Program-made: the position numbers and the translations under genes
Shown: one piece after another, positions 26,584-35,326 of the stretch
Layout: each line of letters opens with the position of its first letter
Position numbering within the stretch: the first letter of the stretch is position 1
The notes under the pieces: model-generated
Databases searched by the model: none
What the model was told of the DNA's origin: nothing
The model's input: only the letters and a program-made list of their open reading frames with translations
Assembly: GCA_014332745.1 (NCBI GenBank)
Contig: JACONL010000001.1
Coordinates: 278,953 to 342,952, forward strand
Origin: Alphaproteobacteria bacterium GM7ARS4
Lineage (GTDB): Bacteria > Pseudomonadota > Alphaproteobacteria > GM7ARS4
DNA: 64,000 nucleotides
Reading direction: 5' to 3'

Positions 26584-27675
26584 CTAGAGAGCGGGGGGTG
26601 TCATGGGGAGACCGCATGTCTCGTCATAGCCACACATGAGGTTGGCATTTTGCAAGGCTTGTCCGCATGCGCCTTTTAGGAGATTATCGATGACAGAGAC
26701 AAGGGTGATCCATGGTCCATCACTCTTCGGGCTGACGCCGATAACGCATCGATTGCTATGACGCGCCTCACGCATGGAGGGGATACGTTGTTGTGTCGTC
26801 ACATGGACGAAGGGTTCGTCATGGAAGTATTGGGCGAGCGCATGGGTGATATGTTGAGGCGTGATGTCTCGTTTGGCGTGACAATAGATGGTTGCCAGAA
26901 TCCCGCGACGGCATGCGACAACTTGTGGCGTAAAGAGGATATGCAAGGGTGTCTCCTTGTGATGTCCTTTGGGGGTTGAGGCGCTGGCGCGTTCGATATG
27001 TTCTTTTATTTCAGCGCTATGGCGGTGTCCTTCGAGAGCATAGGGGCGGATGTCTTCGCTCACTTCACAGAAGGAGAAGGCTGTTGATGCTTGCCGTCCC
27101 GCCCCTGACGCTCCCGACTTGGCATCGATGATGATGGGGGAAGGCTCGACCAACCCCTCAAGGAGTAAAGGAAGCAGAGGCAGTAAGGCGGCTGTGGGGT
27201 AACAGCCGGGATTTGCCAATAAACGCGTCTTTTGTATCTGTGGGCGATAGATTTCTGTCAGCCCATAGACGAAGTCGGAGAGCATGGCTGGAGCAGAATG
27301 TTTGTTTTTGTACCATGTCTCGTAGAGAACCGCTGAATTCAGGCGAAAATCGGCAGATAAGTCGATGATGAGGCTCTTGTGACTCACAGACTTAAGGATA
27401 TGATGGCTGGTTTGGTGAGGGAGACATGCGAAGACGACATCATAGCGTCCTTGTTCGATGGCGTCTTGTAGCGCTTCATAAGTCTGGAGCGTGGGGAGCG
27501 TGTCTGGTGCGCCATGCCATAGGCTATGGAGCGGTCTGTTGGCGTGCTGTTGGCTCGAGAGAGCATCGATATGAAAGAATGGATGGGCGTCCAGCAAGCG
27601 CGCCATCTCTATGCCTGTATAGCCTGTGGCGCCGAGCAAGGCGACATGTTTGATGGGGGGACTGACGGCAGGCAT
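26584..27675 (-). CDS. argC: N-acetyl-gamma-glutamyl-phosphate reductase
   Basis: Third step of arginine synthesis. LLGATGYTGIEMARLL (residues 13-28) is the NADP loop, the catalytic cysteine is C158 in NPGCYPTA, and GVSPKSDGPW lies near the end. Length 363 is slightly above the long-form ArgC norm of about 345. It stands alone; argH is at 12.7 kb. Confidence 0.96.
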   Translation of the reverse strand: MPAVSPPIKHVALLGATGYTGIEMARLLDAHPFFHIDALSSQQHANRPLHSLWHGAPDTLPTLQTYEALQDAIEQGRYDVVFACLPHQTSHHILKSVSHKSLIIDLSADFRLNSAVLYETWYKNKHSAPAMLSDFVYGLTEIYRPQIQKTRLLANPGCYPTAALLPLLPLLLEGLVEPSPIIIDAKSGASGAGRQASTAFSFCEVSEDIRPYALEGHRHSAEIKEHIERASASTPKGHHKETPLHILFTPQVVACRRGILATIYCHAKRDITPQHITHALAQYFHDEPFVHVTTQQRIPSMREARHSNRCVIGVSPKSDGPWITLVSVIDNLLKGACGQALQNANLMCGYDETCGLPMTPPAL

Positions 27676-27829
27676 GGTCTTTTATGGTGTGTGGGACATC
27701 TTAGGCGCGCCATCCATGAATGGCGGTGTGCTTGCTATAGTGGCGTGACATTCTTGCTTGGGCAAGGTAAACATGGTGTATAGGGTAAGGGGACGCATGG
27801 CACAATGTAGCGTAGGAGCATAAAGACAG

Positions 27830-30457
27830 GTGAGCGACCTTATCGATAATCCCATGGAGAAGGGCGAAGGGGGGGGAGACCAAATAACGTCGGTCGATAT
27901 CAAGGAGGAGATGGAACGCTCCTATCTCGACTATGCTATGAGTGTCATCGTGGCGCGTGCTTTGCCTGATTGTCGCGATGGCTTGAAGCCCGGTCAGAGG
28001 CGCATTCTGTATGCTATGGCGGAGGCTGGATACACGCAAGGCAAGCCCCCGAGAAAGTCAGCGCGTATCGTTGGCGATGTCATGGGAAAATATCATCCCC
28101 ATAGTGGCGATGCCATTTACGAGTCTATGGTGCGTATGGCGCAAGATTTTTCCATGCGTCTTCCTTTGGTTGACGGGCAGGGTAATTTTGGCTCTATGGA
28201 TGGTGATGCCGCTGCTGCGATGCGTTATACGGAGGCGCGCCTTGCCTCATCGGCATCGGCTCTCCTTGACGATATTGACCATGACACGGTGGATTTTAAA
28301 GACAATTATGATGGGACGCATAAAGAGCCAGAGGTGTTACCCGCCCAATTTCCCCATTTGCTCGTCAATGGCGCTGGGGGTATCGCTGTAGGCATGGCGA
28401 CAAATATCCCGCCACATAACCTGAACGAAGTGATCGATGCGTGCTGTCTGGTCTTAGACAATGATGCGGTCTCCCTTGAGGAGGTCATGGGCACGCTCAA
28501 GGGGCCAGACTTCCCCACGGGGGGCATCATTGTCGGCACAGAACCCATTGTGACAGCCTACGAAACAGGCAAAGGGGCTATTACCGTGCGCGCCCTCTGC
28601 CATATCGAGACGCATGATAAAACAAAGCGCGGGGGGCGGCCAACGTCGAGCATTATCGTCAAACAGATTCCCTATCAAGTCAATAAGGCGCGCCTCATAG
28701 AGCATATCGCCACCCTTGCCCGCCAGAAGCACATTCATGGCATTTCTGATTTGCGTGATGAATCCGATAGGGATGGCGTGCGTGTCGTCATTGACATCAA
28801 ACGTGATAGCAATGCCACCATCGTCCTCAACCAATTATACCAAAAGACAGCGCTCCAGATGTCTTTTGGCATGAATATGCTTGTCTTGAGAGAAGGGCGT
28901 CCTCAGATGATGCCGTTGCTGGAGCATTTTCGGGCATTTTTAGCCTTTCGTCGCCATGTCGTCACACGCCGCACGGCCTTTTTATTGGGAAAAAGGCGGG
29001 CGACTGCCCATGCTCTCATCGGTTTCCACGTGGCGTTGGAGTCCATCGATGATGTGATAGGCATGATTCGCAACGCTCAAAATACGGAAGAAGCACACCA
29101 TGCCTTATGCAAGAAGGCATGGACAACGTCGTCTATGCTACGAGGCTTGCTGGAAAGGGTGGGCGAAGGTGAACGCCTCGACAAAGATGGCACGACCTAT
29201 CATTTATCGTCCCGCCAAGCGAAGGCCATTCTCGAGTTGCGTCTTCATCGTTTGACGGCTCTCGAACGCCACAAGATTAAAGACGACCTAGAGAAGGCGG
29301 CTGACGATATCGACATGTATCTCCTCATCCTTAACGATAAGAATCGTTTGGATAATGTTGTGCGTCAAGAAATGGAGAGTGTGAAGGAACGCTTTGGCCA
29401 TGAGCGCATCACCCGTATCAGCGGCCATGTCGAACCCCTTGAGGAAAAAGACCTTGTGCAGAGTGAAGACATTGTCATCACCTTGAGCCATAAGAATTAT
29501 ATCAAACGTGTGCCGCGCGCGTCTTTCCGCGCTCAGAAGCGCGGTGGCAAGGGACGTTCGGGGATGAAAGTTGGTGAAGAAGATACCGTCGTCAACGTAT
29601 GGGATGCCAATACCCGTATGAATGTGCTGTTTTTCTCGAATAAGGGCATGGTCTATCAGCTGGAGGCACATCAATTGCCTGAAGGGACGCCTCAAAGCAA
29701 GGGACGTTCGCTCATGAATGTTCTTCCCTTAGCCCAAGGTGAACGTATCACCTCCCTGATGGTCTTGCCAGAGGACGAAAAACAATGGAACGACAAAGAT
29801 ATTTTCTTTGCCACGGCTCAAGGGATGGTGCGGCGTAATCATATGTCTGATTTTTCTCATCTCATGGCGCGGGGCAAGATCGCCATGAAATTGCGAGAGG
29901 GTGACTCGCTCGTTGGTGTTTCTCTCTGTGATAATTCCCAAGATGTTTTTCTGGCGACAAAAAAGGGCCAATGTATACGTTTTGCGGTGTCGCGCATTCG
30001 CGTTTTTACTGGGCGCATGTCCTCTGGCGTATCGGGCATGAAGTTAGGACAAGGCGATGGTGTTGTCTCTCTCTCGATGTTACGGCATGGCGGTGACACG
30101 GATAGCCATGAGGAATTGATTTTAACCATGACCGATACAGGACTTGGGAAATGCTCTTCTTCCCGTGACTATCGGGAGGCAAACAGAGGAGGAAAAGGGA
30201 TTATCAATATCGCCTTAGAGGACAAGGACACGGCATGTGTCGTGGCGTCTTATGTTGTCTCGAAGGATGACGACATTATTCTTATGGGCGAACAAGGGAC
30301 ATGTTTACGCATGAGTATGAAAGATGTTCGTATTGCGGGACGCGCCACCCGTGGTGTGCGTCTGTTAAAAATGGCACAAGATGAGCGTATTGTCTCGGCG
30401 GCGGTGATGGCGTACAATGACGCGCCTTCCTCCTCTTCTCAAGAAGCGGGTCTGTGA
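27830..30457 (+). CDS. gyrA: DNA gyrase subunit A
   Basis: The breakage-reunion subunit of gyrase, 875 residues. The N-terminal [17 protein letters not shown], the catalytic tyrosine in AMRYTEARL, and the GyrA-box QKRGGKG (near residue 567), which separates GyrA from ParC, are all present, as are the C-terminal beta-propeller blades. It starts with GTG; AGGAG at 27814-27818 is 11 bases upstream. The quinolone-determining loop reads [13 protein letters not shown], in place of the common KYHPHGDSAVYD, so the position equal to Ser83 is Asp. Overlaps coaD by one base (TGATG). Confidence 0.97.
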   Translation: MSDLIDNPMEKGEGGGDQITSVDIKEEMERSYLDYAMSVIVARALPDCRDGLKPGQRRILYAMAEAGYTQGKPPRKSARIVGDVMGKYHPHSGDAIYESMVRMAQDFSMRLPLVDGQGNFGSMDGDAAAAMRYTEARLASSASALLDDIDHDTVDFKDNYDGTHKEPEVLPAQFPHLLVNGAGGIAVGMATNIPPHNLNEVIDACCLVLDNDAVSLEEVMGTLKGPDFPTGGIIVGTEPIVTAYETGKGAITVRALCHIETHDKTKRGGRPTSSIIVKQIPYQVNKARLIEHIATLARQKHIHGISDLRDESDRDGVRVVIDIKRDSNATIVLNQLYQKTALQMSFGMNMLVLREGRPQMMPLLEHFRAFLAFRRHVVTRRTAFLLGKRRATAHALIGFHVALESIDDVIGMIRNAQNTEEAHHALCKKAWTTSSMLRGLLERVGEGERLDKDGTTYHLSSRQAKAILELRLHRLTALERHKIKDDLEKAADDIDMYLLILNDKNRLDNVVRQEMESVKERFGHERITRISGHVEPLEEKDLVQSEDIVITLSHKNYIKRVPRASFRAQKRGGKGRSGMKVGEEDTVVNVWDANTRMNVLFFSNKGMVYQLEAHQLPEGTPQSKGRSLMNVLPLAQGERITSLMVLPEDEKQWNDKDIFFATAQGMVRRNHMSDFSHLMARGKIAMKLREGDSLVGVSLCDNSQDVFLATKKGQCIRFAVSRIRVFTGRMSSGVSGMKLGQGDGVVSLSMLRHGGDTDSHEELILTMTDTGLGKCSSSRDYREANRGGKGIINIALEDKDTACVVASYVVSKDDDIILMGEQGTCLRMSMKDVRIAGRATRGVRLLKMAQDERIVSAAVMAYNDAPSSSSQEAGL

Positions 30458-30993
30458 TGTCGACCACCAAAGAAGGAAGGCGCAAAGCCATTTACCCCGG
30501 CACTTTTGACCCCGTGACGAAGGGGCATGTGGATATTGCCATGCGGGCGTGTCGTCTTTTCGATGAAGTGATTTTTGCTGTTGCCCGTGGTTTTAAGAAA
30601 AAGACGTTATTTTCTGACGTGGAACGCGTCTCTATGGTGCGTCACGAGATCGAGACTCTCACGCATGGCGGCATGATAGACGAAGGGCGCTGTGTCACCG
30701 TTGTCTCTTTTGATGGTTTATTGGTTGATTTTGCCAAACAGCAAGGCACGCATACGATTGTTCGCGGGCTACGCGCCATATCGGACTTCGAGTATGAATT
30801 GACGATGGCGTCAGCGAATGCGCGCTTGAATAGCCATATCGACACCTTGTTTCTTATGGCATGTGAGGAACAGCATTTCACCTCGTCCCGTCTTGTCAGG
30901 GAAATAGCGGCGTTGCAAGGGGATGTGCTTCCTTTCGTGTCCTCCCATGTGGCGATGTGCTTGCAGAAAAAAATGGCGGCAGAGAGCCCATAA
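30457..30993 (+). CDS. coaD: Phosphopantetheine adenylyltransferase
   Basis: Transfers AMP to 4'-phosphopantetheine, the penultimate step in CoA synthesis. The nucleotidyltransferase pattern YPGTFDPVTKGH (T-x-G-H at residues 21-24) and the late SSRLVREIAALQGDV are conserved. The ATG overlaps the gyrA stop; a GTG three bases earlier is possible. Convergent with uppP 18 bases away. Confidence 0.96.
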   Translation: MSTTKEGRRKAIYPGTFDPVTKGHVDIAMRACRLFDEVIFAVARGFKKKTLFSDVERVSMVRHEIETLTHGGMIDEGRCVTVVSFDGLLVDFAKQQGTHTIVRGLRAISDFEYELTMASANARLNSHIDTLFLMACEEQHFTSSRLVREIAALQGDVLPFVSSHVAMCLQKKMAAESP

Positions 30994-31011
30994 CATCACG
31001 TCCCTTCTTCG

Positions 31012-31830
31012 TCACGCAAGGTATAACAGCGTCGCGCCAAGGACAAGGCGATAGAGAACGAAGGGCGTGAAGGAAAACGTCCGCACCCATCTTGTGAGGA
31101 GATGGAGGCTGGCGAAGGCGGTGATAAAACTGAAGGCCGTGCTGGTGATAAGAACCGACAGAGAGAGGGCGCGCGGGTCATGCGCCATGTCGATGAAGAC
31201 GAGACTCATGGCGCCAAGAAGAGCAGGCATACTCAGCAGGAACGACCCATGGAGGGCATGGGCGCGCGACATATGGAGGAGACGCGATGCGGTGATAACA
31301 GCGCCCGAACGGCTCACCCCCGGCAACAAGGCAAGGGATTGACAGAGCCCAACCATGAGCGCATGCTTTCTGGAGAGAGAGGCGATGTTGCGCGTGGTCC
31401 CGCCATAACGGTCGGCGCACCATAAGAAAAGAGCAAAAACGATGTTGGCAATGGCAACATATTGGAGACTTCGCCAGCTATCGATGGCAAAACCATAGCG
31501 CAACAGAGCGCCAAAGCAGAACAAGGGAATCGTCCCATACAGAACGAAGCGCAACAGAGGGTCATGGGGATGGGATTGTCCTCTGAGACGAGCAAGAACA
31601 GCATGGAGGAGCGCCTTAATATCATGGCGACAGAAAAGGGCGACAGCGAAAAAAGAGCCAAAGTGAAGGGCGATGTCGATATCGATGCTCTGTTCCTTGC
31701 CACTGATAATCCCCCATAGAAAAAGATGGGCGGAGGATGATACAGGCAGGAATTCCGTTATTCCTTGTAAAAGGGCAAGCGCCATAAGGTAAAACAGGGA
31801 TATATCGAGGGGGGAGGATGTCATCGCCAT
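31012..31830 (-). CDS. uppP: Undecaprenyl-diphosphatase
   Basis: Membrane phosphatase that recycles the C55 lipid carrier for peptidoglycan and LPS. The two active-site loops are LLQGITEFLPVSSSAHLFL (about residues 18-36) and LPGVSRSGAVITASRLL (about 168-184). Seven to eight hydrophobic helices across 272 residues fit the UppP/BacA fold. Confidence 0.96.
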   Translation of the reverse strand: MAMTSSPLDISLFYLMALALLQGITEFLPVSSSAHLFLWGIISGKEQSIDIDIALHFGSFFAVALFCRHDIKALLHAVLARLRGQSHPHDPLLRFVLYGTIPLFCFGALLRYGFAIDSWRSLQYVAIANIVFALFLWCADRYGGTTRNIASLSRKHALMVGLCQSLALLPGVSRSGAVITASRLLHMSRAHALHGSFLLSMPALLGAMSLVFIDMAHDPRALSLSVLITSTAFSFITAFASLHLLTRWVRTFSFTPFVLYRLVLGATLLYLA

Positions 31831-31891
31831 ACAAAAATATGCGGGCAGGAATATGCGGGAGGGTCTTAGAGGAATTGATGGGGAGGAATCG

Positions 31892-32803
31892 ATGGGAAAG
31901 ACGAGAACACGACGCCCTCTTTATGTCTTTTTTGGGTTAGGCTATACCGCCCGCGCTCTTCTAAGTCAGATGGCAGGCGATGGGCGCTTTGTGGCCACGA
32001 GTCGCCATATCCAGCACAAGGAGGACAGGCTTATTGCGGGCAAGCATGTGACGTTCTACCCTTTTTCCTCTGTGCCAGACAGCATTTTCCCTTGCGCGAC
32101 ACATATCTTGAGTTCTGTGCCTCCTTCTGAGTCGGGTGATGCTGTGTTGAGGCGTTATGGCGCATCTTTCTCAGCCTATTGTTCCCATTGTTGGTATGGG
32201 TATCTCTCAACGGTAGGTGTGTATGGCGACTATGGTGGGGCGTGGGTGGATGAAGAGTCGCCTCTTCTCACAACGCAAACGCGAGGACGACGGCGTATCA
32301 TAGCGGAAAAAGCATGGCAAGCCTTAGCAGAGATGTCGTGCCATGTGTCCATCATACGTTTACCCGGTATCTATGGCATAGGGCGATGTCTCTTCGATAG
32401 GATGATAAACGGGACTCTTCGCCATCTTGTGAAAGAGGGCCATGTGTTTTCTCGTATCCATGTGGAGGATGCGGCGCGGGGTATTCTTGTGCTGATGCAT
32501 GGTGAGAGAAGGCAGATTATCTATAATCTTTGCGATGATGAACCCAGCGAGTCGTCCCACGTCCTTCGCTACGCCTGTCGTTTGGCGGGCGTTCCCGTCC
32601 CACCGCCAGAGCATGTCGAGAGGGCAGAGAAAGAGGGAACGCTTCATCCCCTCACGGCACAATTTTATCAGGGATGTCGCCGTGTCTCGAACAGGCGTCT
32701 CAAAGAGGAGATGAATTTTTCCCTACGCTATCCCCACTATCGCGCAGGCTTACATGCTCTCTATGCCTATCACTATAGAAATAGGCTGACGCCTATGGCA
32801 TAA
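31892..32803 (+). CDS. YeeZ-like NAD(P)-dependent epimerase/SDR
   Basis: A 303-residue extended-SDR protein of the YeeZ/yeast YMR090W-like type. FFGLGYTARALLSQM is a modified dinucleotide loop (GxGxxA form), followed by WYGYLSTVGVYGDYGGAWVDE and RLPGIYGIGR with HVEDAA. The substrate is unknown. GGAGG six bases before the ATG at 31892 fixes the start; an upstream in-frame ATG at 31853 is less likely. Divergent from uppP. Confidence 0.8.
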   Translation: MGKTRTRRPLYVFFGLGYTARALLSQMAGDGRFVATSRHIQHKEDRLIAGKHVTFYPFSSVPDSIFPCATHILSSVPPSESGDAVLRRYGASFSAYCSHCWYGYLSTVGVYGDYGGAWVDEESPLLTTQTRGRRRIIAEKAWQALAEMSCHVSIIRLPGIYGIGRCLFDRMINGTLRHLVKEGHVFSRIHVEDAARGILVLMHGERRQIIYNLCDDEPSESSHVLRYACRLAGVPVPPPEHVERAEKEGTLHPLTAQFYQGCRRVSNRRLKEEMNFSLRYPHYRAGLHALYAYHYRNRLTPMA

Positions 32804-32834
32804 TGGGCATATCACGGAACAGAAGGCGGAAACC

Positions 32835-32876
32835 ATGAAAAATATCCCATGAAAAACATCCCATGAAAAATATCAA
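32835..32876 (+). promoter_or_regulatory. Triplicated start-codon region of pyrF (14-nt tandem repeat)
   Basis: Three successive copies of about CATGAAAAATATCC place ATGs at 32835, 32849 and 32863. The first two open five-codon frames (MKNIP) whose TGA overlaps the next ATG; the third is the pyrF start. The only visible ribosome site (AAGGCGG, 32823-32829) serves the first ATG, so pyrF would be reached by stop-restart across two minicistrons. Confidence 0.75.
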
Positions 32877-33765
32877 TGGCACAGGGTCTCACCATGCCCC
32901 TCATGAACGCCCATCGCTCACCCCCCGTGAACGTCTCATTGTCGCCTTGGATGGCACATTGGACGAGGCGCGCGCTTTGGTGGCGTCTTTGGGGGAGGAT
33001 GTCGTCTTTTACAAAATAGGGTGGCGTTGTTTTTTGCAAGGGGGGTGGGATGTCGTCCATGAGATAATACGTGGCCATAAGCGCCTCTTTCTCGACCTAA
33101 AAATCCACGATATTGACGCGACGGTGCGTCTTGCCTTGCACCATGTCCCTTCCTCTGTGGCGTTGATGACCCTCTATGGCAATGGCGATACCATGCGTGC
33201 GGCTTGTGAGGGACGTGGGAGCAACAAAACGCCTGCCCTCTTATCCTTGACGTGGCTTTCGTCGATGGATGAGAAGGACTTTCAGTGCCTTGCGGGTGCG
33301 CAATGCTCACTGACAGATTTTGTCATTGAGCGCGCCTTGTCCGCCTATGATGCTGGCGCTGATGGCGTCATTGCCTCTGGCGACCATATTGGGATGATTC
33401 GTCATGTGTTAGCGAAAAGGGCGTTAGCGAAAAGGGCGTTAGCGAAAAGGGCGTTAGCGCAACAAAAAAAGACGCGCCCCTTTTTGATTGTGGCGCCGGG
33501 GGTGAGAATGGCGGACGAGTCTCGGGATGACCATAAGCGCGCCCTCACCCCCTATGAAGCCATCAAGCAAGGCGCGGACTATATCGTCATGGGGCGTTCC
33601 ATTGCCCGATGTCTGCCTGAGAGACGTGTCGGTTTTGTCAGGGATATTATCCGTGATATAAAAAGTGCTCTAGAGGAGAGAGAGGCGAAGACGGACACAC
33701 AGCATGCGCCCTATCCCCCTATGGACAAGATGACAGGAGACTCGTATGGTGACAATGTATCGTAG
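32863..33765 (+). CDS. pyrF: Orotidine 5'-phosphate decarboxylase, with internal tandem repeat
   Basis: Makes UMP from OMP. The beta-alpha barrel core shows VALDGTLDEA, FLDLKIHDIDATV (catalytic K and the D-x-K-x-x-D set) and LIVAPGVRMAD, YIVMGRSI. The protein is 300 residues, longer than the usual 230-240, through an N-terminal extension and an internal expansion where the LAKRA pentapeptide repeats (about residues 182-201), between two barrel elements. The reading frame is intact. Upstream is a triplicated start-codon region. Confidence 0.93.
   Translation: MKNINGTGSHHAPHERPSLTPRERLIVALDGTLDEARALVASLGEDVVFYKIGWRCFLQGGWDVVHEIIRGHKRLFLDLKIHDIDATVRLALHHVPSSVALMTLYGNGDTMRAACEGRGSNKTPALLSLTWLSSMDEKDFQCLAGAQCSLTDFVIERALSAYDAGADGVIASGDHIGMIRHVLAKRALAKRALAKRALAQQKKTRPFLIVAPGVRMADESRDDHKRALTPYEAIKQGADYIVMGRSIARCLPERRVGFVRDIIRDIKSALEEREAKTDTQHAPYPPMDKMTGDSYGDNVS
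33406..33459 (+). repeat. 15-nt tandem repeat within pyrF
   Basis: GYGTTAGCGAAAAGG units at 33406-33420, 33421-33435, 33436-33450, plus nine bases of a fourth. They encode LAKRA repeats in a helical, basic surface segment and keep the reading frame. Confidence 0.92.
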
Positions 33766-33766
33766 G

Positions 33767-33840
33767 CGGGGAGTAGCGCAGTCTGGTAGCGCATCTGCTT
33801 TGGGAGCAGAGGGTCGCTGGTTCAAATCCAGTCTCCCCGA
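33767..33840 (+). tRNA. tRNA-Pro(TGG)
   Basis: Acceptor CGGGGAG pairs with CTCCCCG; anticodon arm TCTGCTT-TGG-GAGCAGA; T arm GGTTCAAATCC. The CCA end is not encoded. It begins one base after the pyrF stop codon. Confidence 0.95.
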
Positions 33841-33907
33841 CATGAGGTTCGACATGAGGCGAGGGCGGTGGCGCGCTCGACAAGGGTAACAGAGGACGTC
33901 TTATATC

Positions 33908-34204
33908 ATGCCTGTGCGTATCTACAAGCCATGTCGGTCAGCCATGCAATCGGGGCGAGGCAACATGAAACGTTGGCTTCTTGTGCATATTCCCGACGCG
34001 AAAATCTACCATGATCCATTGACGGGATGGACGGGAAGTGAGTCCATGACAGAGCAGGTATCCCTCTCTTTTGCGAGCCGTGAAGAGGCCATTGCGTACG
34101 CGTCCCGCGAAGGTCTCGACTATGTTGTGGAGAAGGATGTGCGCGACACATCCCAACCTAAGCGCAAACGTTATGCCGATAACTTCCTCATGCGTTATCG
34201 CTGA
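33908..34204 (+). CDS. NDUFS4-like complex I accessory subunit
   Basis: A 98-residue protein matching the ETC complex I subunit (18 kDa, NDUFS4) family typical of alphaproteobacteria and mitochondria. It opens with VRIYKPCRSAMQSGRGN, then DPLTGWTGSESM and FASREEAIAYASREGLDY. In mitochondria the homologue stabilises the electron-input module of NADH dehydrogenase. It lies alone between tRNA-Pro and tRNA-Arg genes; the nuo operon is not in the window. Confidence 0.93.
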   Translation: MPVRIYKPCRSAMQSGRGNMKRWLLVHIPDAKIYHDPLTGWTGSESMTEQVSLSFASREEAIAYASREGLDYVVEKDVRDTSQPKRKRYADNFLMRYR

Positions 34205-34224
34205 CACATGGCGCATGCCGTGAG

Positions 34225-34298
34225 GGCCCCGTAGCTCAGATGGATAGAGCAACGGACTTCTAATCCGTCGGTCGCACGTTCGAGTCGTGCCGGGGTCG
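34225..34298 (+). tRNA. tRNA-Arg(TCT)
   Basis: Acceptor GGCCCCG pairs with CGGGGTC (one G-T pair); anticodon arm CGGACT-TCT-AATCCGT; T arm CGTTCGAGTCG. A CCA is not encoded. Confidence 0.95.
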
Positions 34299-34306
34299 CC
34301 CATTTT

Positions 34307-35068
34307 CTACGCCTTGTGGTCTTTATAGCGGTAGCCAAGGCCATAGAGCGTATCGATGGCGTTGAATTGAGGGTCTTTATCACGAAATTTTTTGCGTATG
34401 CGCTTTATGTGATGGTCGATGAGACGTCCCTCTACATAAGAGGCATAGCCATAAGCCGCATCGAGGAGCTGGTCGCGACTGATAACGGCATTGGGTGTGC
34501 GCGCAAGGGTTTGGACGATGAGAAATTCGGTCACGGTGAGGGCGACATGCAGGCCCTTCCATGTGCAGAGGTGGCGTTCTGTGTCTATATGCAGGGGCGT
34601 TGCCTTCTTTTGTGCCTCTTTACGTGTTTCTTGCTGATGTAAGAGGCTTCGTCTCAGCAGCGCCTCGATACGTTTCAGGAGCAAAGATTGTGAGAAGGGT
34701 TTGCGTATATAGTCATCAGCGCCTTGCTCGAGCCCCTCAATTTCGCTCTCTTCGCCATCCTTCGATGTGAGGAAAATCACAGGGACTGAGGAATGGCGTC
34801 TCAATTCACGCAAGCACGTGATACCATCCATAGACGGCATTTTGATGTCGAGGACAACGAGATCCACGGGCTCTTTTAAGAGGGCATGGAGGGCTGTTTG
34901 TCCGTCATGCCACATTTTCACGCCATAGCCTTCATTCTCGAGCGTGAGGGACAGGGACGCAAGGATATTGCGGTCATCATCGATGAGGGCGATAATACGA
35001 TGGTCTGTTCTTCTACGCATGGACATCGCACGAGAGGCATGAGAGGATAAAGGCATGTTGAAAGCCAT
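34307..35068 (-). CDS. ChvI-type OmpR-family response regulator
   Basis: A 253-residue response regulator. The receiver shows LIDDDRNI, the phosphorylation site in VVLDIKMPSMDG and IRKPFS; the C-terminal winged helix has the VISRDQLLDAAYG and YVEGRLIDHHIKRIRKKF signature that is typical of ChvI, the partner of ChvG in alphaproteobacterial acid and envelope-stress control. No histidine kinase is next to it; tRNA genes lie on both sides. The N terminus has several in-frame ATGs (35068, 35056, 35026, 35020); the later ones give the usual ChvI start, so the true protein may be about 238 residues. Confidence 0.88.
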   Translation of the reverse strand: MAFNMPLSSHASRAMSMRRRTDHRIIALIDDDRNILASLSLTLENEGYGVKMWHDGQTALHALLKEPVDLVVLDIKMPSMDGITCLRELRRHSSVPVIFLTSKDGEESEIEGLEQGADDYIRKPFSQSLLLKRIEALLRRSLLHQQETRKEAQKKATPLHIDTERHLCTWKGLHVALTVTEFLIVQTLARTPNAVISRDQLLDAAYGYASYVEGRLIDHHIKRIRKKFRDKDPQFNAIDTLYGLGYRYKDHKA

Positions 35069-35070
35069 AG

Positions 35071-35101
35071 CATGCTATACTCAGGGTATTGTATAGGCAT
35101 G
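35071..35101. promoter_or_regulatory. Inverted repeat over the putative chvI promoter
   Basis: CATGCTATAC at 35071-35080 is the near-complement of GTATAGGCATG at 35091-35101 (one extra base). On the minus strand TATACA (35095-35090) falls within it and TTGTCC lies 17 bases upstream (35118-35113 region), giving a promoter candidate for chvI. The repeat could be an operator or hairpin. Confidence 0.4.
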
Positions 35102-35139
35102 GGAACAGCGATGGACAACGACTGAGCGTAAAGGATTTT

Positions 35140-35212
35140 GTCCCTTTCGTCTAGAGGCCTAGGACACCGCCCTCTCACGGCGGCAACAGGGGTTCGAATC
35201 CCCTAAGGGACG
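35140..35212 (+). tRNA. tRNA-Glu(CTC)
   Basis: Acceptor GTCCCTT pairs with AAGGGAC; anticodon arm CCGCC-CTCTCAC-GGCGG gives anticodon CTC; T arm GGTTCGAATCC. CCA is not encoded. It reads away from chvI, divergently. Confidence 0.95.
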
Positions 35213-35326
35213 CACAGAAAAAACGCACACGCTGGGATGACTCTGTCACATCACGTAGAAAGGCCGCCCTGAAAGGACCTGAAAGGGATATGACAGGACA
35301 AAGCCTTTCCCATAAAGCCCTGTCTC

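Noticed and set aside
27676-27829. A clear gyrA promoter
   Set aside because: TTGCTT and TGTATA/TATAGG are present but with poor spacing or weak hexamers, so no site is listed.
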